DNA of 64,000 bases from positions 11,448,877 to 11,512,876 of the forward strand of contig JABACO010000004.1 of the NCBI GenBank assembly GCA_013339895.1, in the 5' to 3' direction. The position numbers were made by a program, and so were the translations under genes. This stretch comes from Ephydatia muelleri (taxonomy: Eukaryota > Porifera > Demospongiae > Spongillida > Spongillidae). Below the pieces are notes generated by a model, which searched no databases, was not told where the DNA came from, and saw only the letters and a program-made list of their open reading frames with translations. This document shows, one piece after another, positions 55,998 through 64,000 of the stretch (position 1 is its first letter; each line of letters begins with the position of its first letter).

Positions 55998-56029
55998 TGT
56001 TTCCTATCCTTCTACTCTAAAATCTATGG
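55998..56029. repeat. Right terminal inverted repeat of the EnSpm-like element
   Basis: 32 bp, reverse complement of the left end apart from one A/T difference. Confidence 0.75.
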
Positions 56030-56448
56030 CCGTACCAAGGCGCTGAATACGACCGATTTATGTATACTATGGCATGGCGGTGGCCGGGGCGGTCTGATTG
56101 ACGATGTTTGCAATACATGTATGTAGATGCACACTTTGAAAACGAGTTATGTGTTGCTGCGATGTCTTAGTAAAACTGTACTACGTTGGAGTTCAATTGT
56201 ATTGTGGCAGTTGATTAAAGTAATACAGCAGTAAACTTTTTCATTTGTGCAGGGATGTATGTGTTCCAATCAACCATCAAATCCATGCATGCTATAGCAG
56301 CCTATAGGTAATCTTATTAACAAGTTCTAGTTACCTTCTTAAAGTCCTAAGTTGGTTCCAAGGCATGCCAATTGAAGCTTTCATTGCATGTCCTGTTGTT
56401 GCCTCAATATCAAGTGTTAACCCTGCTTCTGTTAGTATCTTTTTTTTT
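56030..56448. other. No supported gene
   Basis: AT-rich; no domain-bearing frame. Confidence 0.45.
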
Positions 56449-57538
56449 CTATTCACTTCCCAGGGCTCTGATCTCCTCCTCAAGGATCTTTTCAGGTCTT
56501 TCTGGTGACAGAAGGCTCCTTACTCCTTGAACTTCACAGACACGTCGCTTAAGAGTTTTGCTGCAAACCTCCTCACTTTTGGATGAATGGGCCTTTGTCA
56601 CACGCACCAGAGTCAGTGGCTGCAAGTATAAAAAAATTGTTTGTCACTTACAGTACCTCCTGTCTTGATTTGTATAATGTTATCCTTTGTGTTTTCAGAT
56701 AGGATTCTTCGAATCACCTTAGAAGCGCACTGTTCTTCAATAACTCCCAACCTGTGGCACTCGTGTGAGTCATAGTCACCCGCCCGTACATCCCTATTGC
56801 ATACATGTATCACAGGACACCATCACATCACAAAGAAGGCGTTGTGTTAGGTCAGGAGCAGGCTGCACAGAACCTGGCAACAAGTTCACTGCATCCTCAC
56901 AGCATGGACACTGAGTATTTGCCAATGTTGCTATGGAGTCAGCAATGCACTTTGCACATACTACTGCATTGCAGTGCAACTTAAGTGGCTGTGACAACAT
57001 TCCTTTACATATTGGGCATGTTAGTAAGTCCATGACGGAAAGTACCTATGTCGAGGCTAGCTGTGGTTCCTTTCTATGACACACAACCTTTGGAGGTGCA
57101 ATGGTGTTAACATGGTGAAGCAAGGCATTAGGTGTGATGCCTGGTTGTCGCCCTGGTTTCTGTTTATGTATGTCCTTTAATTGGATCCATGAGTGTATGG
57201 GTTCCTGTATATGTGTTTATGTATGTGTGATTAAACTTATGAGGTCATGTGAATATGTACCTTGCATGTACTGGCACAGTGCAGAGACCAGTCGTATGGC
57301 TTTACCATACACTTGTATGGAATCTTCTTTTCTGCCGCTTCTTTTGCCTTGGACATAGCAAGCCTACAAAATTGGCGTGATAGTCAGCAGTGTCGTTGCT
57401 GGTGTCAATTTGAAAGCATGTTTTAAGCTCCACAGAGAAACCAGCACAGTTATAGGTTGTCTCTAAATTGTCTCGAGACGTTTTCTTCAACAACCGGTGT
57501 CCGCATACCCTGCAGTATCTCTGCACTTGACATTCCAT
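56449..57538 (-). pseudogene. RAG1 N-terminal-like zinc/RING protein, copy 1
   Basis: Three exons: 57538-57261, 57204-56652, 56619-56449 (GT-AG). Exon 1 starts MECQVQRYCRVCGHRLLKK, then FSVELKTCFQID and, after a one-base slip, FCRLAMSK...KCMVKPYDWSLH...CK, the layout of the first zinc region of RAG1 (CRICG, F-x-I-D, FC-x2-C, W-x-x-H). Exon 2 has GITPNALLHHVNTIAPPK, the RING-like module TCPICKGMLSQPLKLHCNA and QCPCC, then, after a 4-base slip, RDVRAGDYDSHEC like the C2H2 tail of the RAG1 dimerisation domain, and IIQIKTGGT. Exon 3 (PLTLVRVTKAHSSKSEEV to the stop) lines up with copy 2. There is an in-frame TAG before the RING. The RING His ligand is Ala. RAG1's RING is a ubiquitin ligase and its core is a transposase; no core is seen here. 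Confidence 0.8.
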
Positions 57539-58696
57539 CGCTTTGTATCGAAGGCACGGAGCGCACGTGATACCGCTTTATTCATGACTAGCTAGTCTGG
57601 GATAGAGGGGTTTGTTCTCGCTTCAGAAAATAAGTCTGCACATAAGCTTGATATCTTTACAATGGGCAAGGCTCTATCTTTTCAAAAAGGTGCATCTCAC
57701 ACCTGATTCTCAGGCATTTTTTCAAGAAAAATTGGTTGCCGTTCGAGTACTTCAGGAGTGGCAAAATAAAAACGAAGAAACTGTGAGATGCGCGACTTTC
57801 GTGGACGAAAAAACAACATCCCTCAATAGTGCGCATTGACGTTTTTTAGTGCCGAACTGAATATAGAACAGCTAAAAAATATATTGGTATTTTATGGTAA
57901 ACGCATCTTCACAAAATAGGGATTAGAACATTAACCACATTTTAATGAGCTCCTATGGGACCCAGATAAGAATTGTACCGTTATATATATACGTATTCTA
58001 ATTAACAAACTAATGTCCATCTCGGAACAGCCGTGGCCGGGCAAAGTGGACAGGTCGGGCAAAGAGAAAAACTCAAATTAGTTTAAGACGCACCATCATA
58101 CAATTATCCAATTTTGGCCGCTATAACATAGGTTCTGACGGACAGAAGTGCAGTATAATTAATTAAATAAGTTAGTGAATATGTTATTGATTACTTTGTT
58201 CTTTCCACACGGTTGTATGCGGCTGGAAACTAGATTTATAATTAGAATATTACGGTACCTGTCCAATAGATAGCTGAATAACTCCTCATTAAAAATGCCT
58301 ATCTTTCAAAGCTCACAACACTTCAGTACAGCTGTAAAAATATACATCCTTATAAGATGAATACTACACAACGCTTCAGCCTCTTATTATAATGAACACG
58401 CATTCTATAAATTGCGCAGCAACTTAATGCGCAAGCAGTGTTTATATAGCCACGCGGCACTTTATTTGGAAGGGCGGGTACAAGATCCGATATTGCGCCC
58501 CTCCTGCACAAGGGTTGGAGGTAAGACTAGTCTTTTCGTAAGGCAAAGGCATGCCAAAAATAGAGTCGATGAACCGCTTCCGTCGACGAATTTTCTGTCT
58601 TCACTAAACACGCGAGTGTATCTTATGAATAATCGATGCGTGTTGTGGTCATTGTGTGAACACATGCACATAGGTTACAAGTACATGTACATCAGA
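57539..58696. other. Spacer between two divergent RAG1-like copies; no supported gene
   Basis: About 1.16 kb between the two start codons. It holds a short plus-strand frame (57660-57839, VRVLQEWQNKNEE) without known domain. It may contain a shared promoter. Confidence 0.4.
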
Positions 58697-60096
58697 ATGG
58701 ACTACCACATCAAGCAACTGCCGCTGCATTGCAGAGTATGTGGACACAGGGTGATAAAGAGGAAAAGCAAAAAGGAGATCTATGAATGCAAAGCATTTGC
58801 AGCTGATCTGCAGCTTGCTTTTTCTATCAATACCCTTACTGATAACCCTCAAGTGCACCCTGAACACTTCTGCAAAAGCTGTCATCTTTCAATGACGAGA
58901 GGTATCAGTGCCAGGGCAGAAGGAGTGCACCATAGATGTGCACTCACACCATTTGTATGGGAAGTGCATGCAAATGAAGGGTGTAAGGTACATGGTATAT
59001 GCTTTTATGCAACATAATCAGTATACAAAATCATATCACAGGTGTGTGAGCATTTCAAAGTCAGTGCAAGAGGCCATGTCAGGAAGCATACAGTTGGCAG
59101 AGTTCATCAATCAGGACTCACACCTAATATGTTCATTGCACATCTTTTGAAGATTGCCCCTCCTCCGATCTTCTCACATGAGCCCTACCCACCATTGGCA
59201 AGCCAAAACAGTTCCACTGTCCTGAATGAGTTGAAGTGTGTGGTCTGTTCAAACATTGTAACATAGCCCCTTGAACTGCCATGTCGTAAGCTGGCCTGTA
59301 CCAGATGTGTTGTGGAGCGGGTTGCAGCATCATCCCCAGTGTGTCCTTGCTGCTCAGAGGACAGCACCCTGGTACCCACAGGAATACGATCAGCACCTAA
59401 TGCTATTGTAATCTTGCTGAAGGATGTACTGGTCCAGTGTGCAGAGTGCCACAGAGATGTGAAGGCTGGTTGCTATGAAGAGCACGAGTGTACACCATCT
59501 CTTACTCTTGTGGAGGAAAGAGAAGCAGCGGCACTGCTGAAGAGGGCCATCTCCACTAGCCCTGATTAAGGCATAATACAATGGCCTACAGGAGGAACAG
59601 TTAAGTGTATTCAGTCTCACTTATGTTGTTATTTCATACTAAACCATACCTGTACATGTACCTTATAGCCAATGACATTCATGCATGTAACCAGAGATCA
59701 TATATTAGATCTCTGATGTAACCAAAGCATCCGACCTCAGCTGCTTGTTCTAGAACAGTCAAAACAAGGTGTTCAGAGATGCAAACAGCAAGAAGCATTG
59801 TCAGTGGAGGGGAACCATCTGACCTAATGGAGAAGGAGGTGCTCACTCTGAGTGATGAAGAGAGGAAGTCTCTTTTGCAGAAGGCAGGCATCACAAACGT
59901 TGCAATTGACTCGGCTCAAGTATTGGCTATAAAAGCTGGCCTGGCTATTCCCTGGAACAAAATGAGACTGCTTAGACGGTAAAACATTGCATAAAATTAC
60001 CTTTCCTTGTCCAGGTGGCTCAAAACATTAGGAGTTTCTCTAGCTGGGAGGAGAGGATGCGCCACATCTGCAGACACATCATGGGTGACAACTTGA
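58697..60096 (+). pseudogene. RAG1 N-terminal-like zinc/RING protein, copy 2
   Basis: Exons: 58697-58987, 59042-59599, about 59725-59978 and 60015 on. Exon 1 (MDYHIKQLPLHCRVCGHRVI) is unbroken: CRVCG, LAFSINTLTD, VHPEHFCKSCHLSM, WEVHANEGCK, spliced to VCEHFKVSARGHVRKHTVGR. This follows RAG1's CRICG, F-R-I-D, IHP-x-x-FCHNC, W-x-x-H and C-x2-C. Exon 2 continues GLTPNMFIAHLLKIAPPP and the RING-like module KCVVCSNIVT...LPCRKLACTRC...CPCC, with CAECHRDVKAGCYEEHEC after it. A TAG lies after SNIVT; another slip precedes TGGT at 59590. The next exon has a helical region (SAQVLAIKAGLAIPWNKMRL) spliced to RWLKTLGVSLAG. The RING His ligand is Lys. Best preserved of the three copies, yet with at least three breaks. 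Confidence 0.82.
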
Positions 60097-60338
60097 AAGG
60101 GGAAATGGCTCTGTTTTCATTGCCTTCATGCTGAGAACAAGTGGAGTAGCTGTGTGTGTGTGTTGTGTGTTGTGTGTGAATGTGTATACATGTATGTGTG
60201 TGTATGTGCGTGCATGTGTTTTCATAGAGATGCCTTCATCATCATCAGTTAGGTCTGGTGCACGCACGGGCGGGGTATGCCATCAGGCAGTCGACAGCTA
60301 GCTGCAGTTCTAAACCTTCATTCAGAGAGAGATTCAGT

Positions 60339-60470
<132 letters not shown>

Positions 60471-60707
60471 AATGATGCATGGTATATATAAACATACCGT
60501 TTTTACCTTTCCATACGACCCTTCCGATGAATAAGTATGCGCGGAAAAGCCAACAAAAATGGCGATTTTAAAAGCTTAGAACACCACTTCAGAAAATTCG
60601 TCGACAGTCGACACACACCTTTGGTAGAAACAAGTACCGCTATCTAAATACCATAAAGGTATAGTTGTTTTTTAGCCCATCGGTGTGCACGAGAGCCACT
60701 AAACATG

Positions 60708-60868
60708 GGCGTAGGAACCGGGGGGGCCAGGGGGGCCTTGGCCCCCCCAATCATGTAAAAGGGGGGGGCCGATATGCTTTACGGCCCCCCCAATAATTTA
60801 TTCTATACATTTTAATTTTATCTCCGCACTGTTTCCATCGAACCGTAATGTTCAATGATTATGTCGCA

Positions 60869-60902
<34 letters not shown>

Positions 60903-61403
60903 CGATGGGTTCGAACGACCCCCCCCCCCCTTCCCTATGCGAGGTCACCTTCACCATTGGAATTTTTTTTTCATATCGCGTACTAGACATATGTATACGC
61001 TAAGTACTATTGCGCTTACGCAGTACTTCATTACGCGCGCTCTGTAATACTGTAACGGTTAGCAAAACCGTGTATTATTAACGATAACGTATTTTCTGTG
61101 TGCCAAAAGTGGACTGCCCCCCCCCCTCCCCCCCGTCGTAAGCGGACTGCCCCCCCCCCCCCCCCCCAACCCCCCCGTTGTAAGCGACTGCACCCCCCCT
61201 CTCCCCCCCCGTCGTAGGCGGACTGCACCCCCCCCCCCCCCCGTCGTAAGGGACTGCACCCCCCCCCCCCCCCCCGTCGTAAGCGGACTGCACCCCCCCC
61301 CCCCCCGTCGTAAGGGACTGCCCCACCCCCCCCCCCCCCCCCCCCCCCCCCGTTAAAAATTTTACAAAGTCGGCCCCCCCAATCTTAAATACGTTCCTAC
61401 GCC
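60708..61403. mobile_element. Degenerate MITE with C-run minisatellite
   Basis: Ends GGCGTAGGAAC and GTTCCTACGCC are inverted; inward both have GGGGGGCC-type blocks next to CCCCCCAAT. The centre is several units of about 30-37 bp (C-run plus GTCGTAAGCGGACTG) and a long G-run (about 60870-60901). The family is not assigned. Confidence 0.65.
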
Positions 61404-61980
61404 TCTGCTAAAGCCTTCACAACGTATTTAGGTCAGTACGCACTGAAATAAGTAGCTTACTTCAGGCCACAAAACTGAAACCTTTTTTTGTGTGGTAAGG
61501 CCACGTGATTTGATGCCCTGAAAGGTCAGAGGTGTTTCTTAACCATAGTATGGCTTATAGGTGTTTATTGTCCTCAGTGTGCTCGGTGTATAGCGCATTC
61601 CAACGGGCATCGGTTGTCCGGTTCGTTGCTATGGGACAGCAAATCGATTTCAAAATTATTGGGCGGAGGGCCTAGTTTCCACGCGTTCAATGAGAGCAAA
61701 CAGCCGTGTCCACGATAGTCGTCCGCGATAACCTTTTGTTTTTTTTTCAATCATAACAAATGAGACAAATTTTGCATATGCATAATGGTGTTGCCTACCA
61801 TCGCCTGTGATAAGTGTATCATGATGTAAGTACAACTACTTATGAATCGACAAATATGTTCGTATAAACTCCACCCTACGGGCTAAATGAAAAGGGCAAA
61901 GAGGATAGCTTGTTAATAAAACTTTCATTGCTGCGGTGAGACGGCCAACCGCTTTCCAGTTAGACACGTGATAGCACAAC
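61404..61980. other. No supported gene
   Basis: No domain-bearing frame on either strand. Confidence 0.45.
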
Positions 61981-62285
61981 AATGGTTTTTAATTACAAGC
62001 GTCGATGGGCCAGCTGGTCGGAGTAAAAGCAATTGAAGAAGCTAAAGAGGAGGGTGTCAGTACAGTCTCTGCTAGGTACGGGATACCGTATGGAACCCTG
62101 TACAGACACGTACAATCGGGCAAGGTTAAAAGCTAGGGCGGTTTCAACCTATATTTTCTAGTAAGCAAGAGCAAGAACTAGTTCCATACCTAAAGGATCT
62201 GGACAGTGTGTTTTGGGTCTAACGCGTACCAAATTTTTACAGCTAGTTTTCCAATACGCAGATAAAACATCCTTTTCGTAACGGG
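61981..62285 (+). pseudogene. Pogo/Tigger-type transposase N-terminal remnant
   Basis: Frames read MVFNYKRRWASWSE, then after a slip AIEEAKEEGVSTVSARYGIP and YGTLYRHVQSGKVK, the pipsqueak-type helix-turn-helix of pogo/Tigger/Jerky transposases (basic start, A-x-x-x-V, Y-G-I-P-x-x-T-L). After a stop comes FSSKQEQELVPYLKDLDSVF and, after another slip, GLTRTKFLQLVFQYADK, like the adjoining second DNA-binding helix set. No DDE core follows. A decayed fragment with at least three breaks. Confidence 0.7.
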
Positions 62286-62689
62286 TCTGCAGGTCACGGC
62301 TGTTTCATTCCATTCAAAATTCGGCACTAGGCCCGCGCCCACTATGAATTTTAAGTACCTAGCAACGTGAGTTCATTAAGTCCACCTGGTGCGTACGTGG
62401 TAGAAAAAGGGCTCTGTCGAGAAGCCGTCGGTAATTCCTCACAAGATGACGGTAGTACATGTAAGTTAAGACGTAGCTGTACAAAAAGGTACCAGTGTTT
62501 CCTGGTTTCATCGCTGAGAACTGGTTTTATACGACCTAGAATGCGCGATATCTCATTGGATGCGGTTTATTCTATTTCAGTTTTCCACGAATTCCGTTTA
62601 TATTTTTCGAGATAAATAGCTTCGAAACGTTGAGGAGGGTACGATGTTGCTTTTTATCTTGTTTCTACGTTACTACGCGTGTTCGTTCC

Positions 62690-63881
62690 TACCCTTTTAA
62701 AGCTTTGAATATGTGCGCAAATTGAGATTGAGTTGAATAAGCTTTGGTATCAAATGTAACATGTTTAGGGGGTGACACAGCAGATGTCATATGAGGTGAT
62801 ATGCTTAGATAGTGGTCTTGCAGTATGCTTTTCAACTTTGCTACAGGGTCCTTGATCCCTGATATGCTCGCAGCGAAGAGTTGAACTTCACATGAATTGA
62901 CTCGCACCCAGCCCACCCATTAACCCACAGCCTACTTGGTGCATTGACAACCACTCCAGCATGTGTCTTTAAGTATCTGCATTTTCAAGGCTCTGGCAAT
63001 TCCTTTGAAATCTCTGTCAAATGAACAGAAGAAGTTCTTGATGGCGTGGCCTTGTGAAAAATATATATTCACAGTTGCTATTCAAATTACAAACCAAGGG
63101 TTGTATGTCACCTTGTATCAGTACTGTGCTATCATATAATACCATTACATCGTGCAGTAACAGTTGCACCATTTTAGAGGCAGGCTTAATGTGTGCACAT
63201 TCCAGAGGCAAAGTCGTGTAACAGCATGGAAAATGGGCAGCAGCCAAGTGGACCCACTCTATTAGACAGGTGGCAAACACGAACCAATCACATAGGAGCT
63301 GTATTGGTTGTTGCAATACACCACAGCAAATAGGACATTGCAGCTCCTTAATGGCAGATAGTAGCTTTATGGGAGCTAGAGAAGGGTGTGTGGGATTTTG
63401 TATTATCCTGTGAGGCATTACTGCTTTTATGTGTTCCACAATTTCAGCTGGAGTACTTCCCAACTTTCCTGTCTTCTGCCACCGTTCTGTATAAAATGGC
63501 TTATGACCATTGCAGCCCTATATGAAATATACCGTATACAAGTGACAGCAGGCCATGTAGAACTATGCCTTGCACCTCTCCACGGAATGAATAAACCAGT
63601 CATATGGCTCCACTGAGCACTTATAAAGTGTCTTCTTTTGAGCAGCAGCAGTAACACGCTTCATTGATAAATAGCACTTGTTACATACTTCTGGGGGTGG
63701 ATCTCAGGGCTATCCTTCTTTGTATCGATATGGAAGGCTTGAAAATCTCTTCCGTGTAGGAAGAACATTGGTATGTGCATGGCTAGGACTTTTTGACCTT
63801 TATTTGTTTGCGATCTATGAAAAGCTTGCATCCGCAAATTCTACATAGGTCTTCCAATTTACACCCATGTCTGGGTTCCAT
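62690..63881 (-). pseudogene. RAG1 N-terminal-like zinc/RING protein, copy 3
   Basis: From ATG at 63881: MEPRHGCKLEDLCRICGCKL, then after a slip FQAFHIDTKKDSPEIHPQKY and after another one-base slip CNKCYLSMKRVTAAAQKKTL, YKCSVEPYDWFIHSVERCK, matching the other two copies and RAG1. The intron donor after CK reads GC (AAG|GCATAG) where the others have GT. Exon 2 (from about 63475) has GSTPAEIVEHIKAVMP, LQCPICCGVLQQPIQLLC, an eroded second half (WFVFATC, FPCC), and MVQLLLHDVMV. Past about 63150 the likeness fades; an open frame 62916-62689 is unrelated to the other copies. The most decayed copy. Confidence 0.75.
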
Positions 63882-64000
63882 GACTATAGACTGACGTGCG
63901 GTGTGACAAATATTCATCGTTAAACCATTGGTTTTGTCCACTGGTAGAAAGCGCGTAGTAAATTTTAGAATTCATTTTATAGCTTACCAAGCTTAGATCG

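Larger units (their letters stand above)
49558..56029. mobile_element. Probable two-gene EnSpm/CMC (Plavaka-like) DNA transposon, about 6.5 kb
   Basis: The left end (49558-49589, CCATAGATATTAGAGTAGAA then GGATAGGAAACA) recurs inverted at 55998-56029 with one difference. Between them lie a spliced transposase on the plus strand and a divergent spliced gene on the minus strand. The shared ends, the two-gene content and the absence of other elements between them support one unit. Alternatively the inverted pair is two copies of an unrelated short MITE. The sequence between the transposase end (55208) and the right TIR holds GC-rich GAACCGTACCGTGCCGAGCC-type short repeats. Confidence 0.65.

Noticed and set aside
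58412-58696. N-terminal extension of RAG1-like copy 2 by 95 codons
   Set aside because: The other two copies start with a Met a few residues before CRxCG, at the same place as the ATG at 58697; the extension has no counterpart.

Overview
The window looks like animal nuclear DNA, most likely from a sponge (a cnidarian or other early-branching animal is not excluded). Reasons: compact spliced genes with GT-AG introns, a clear EIPR1/TSSC1 orthologue, a class C GPCR, DNase II-like genes, and a very high load of degenerate transposable elements, hairpin MITEs and minisatellites. There is one 100-base assembly gap (31401-31500). The organism is an inference from gene content; nothing in the window names it.

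Host-type genes: the start of a class C (GABA-B-like) receptor at the left edge (1-514, minus); EIPR1, rebuilt here as eight minus-strand exons with consistent phases (7948-12475) and one intron swollen by a 1.1 kb minisatellite; and two single-exon DNase II-like paralogues (13362-14246 and 27842-28747, plus), both without a visible signal peptide and sharing the sequence just after the stop. A broken OTU-protease-like gene (4306-4880) carries a hAT-type MITE.

Mobile DNA: a RecQ-type selfish helicase fossil (14412-16904); an old gypsy remnant holding a whole-looking gypsy element with matching 115-bp LTRs (18274-23334); an intron-bearing integrase fossil (23395-24130); the N-terminal part of a Helitron-like protein with 45-bp coding repeats (33254-34930); a hAT remnant with a TA-flanked MITE inside it (39192-40197); a 5'-truncated non-LTR retrotransposon with a restriction-like endonuclease (41042-43384); a whole-looking Ngaro/PAT-type DIRS element with split direct repeats (43661-49181); and a probable 6.5 kb EnSpm/CMC (Plavaka-like) transposon bounded by about 32-bp inverted repeats (49558-56029). 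The last carries a spliced transposase and a divergent, intact four-exon accessory gene.

The right end (56449-63881) holds three spliced, damaged genes that resemble the N-terminal third of RAG1: a CxxC(G) and [FY]C-x2-C zinc region, a RING-like module, a C2H2-like tail, then a conserved region with a TGGT signature. This cluster and the two-gene EnSpm element are the most interesting content. Many apparent frameshifts in host-like genes and DNA transposons fall at homopolymer runs, so part of the decay may be assembly error.
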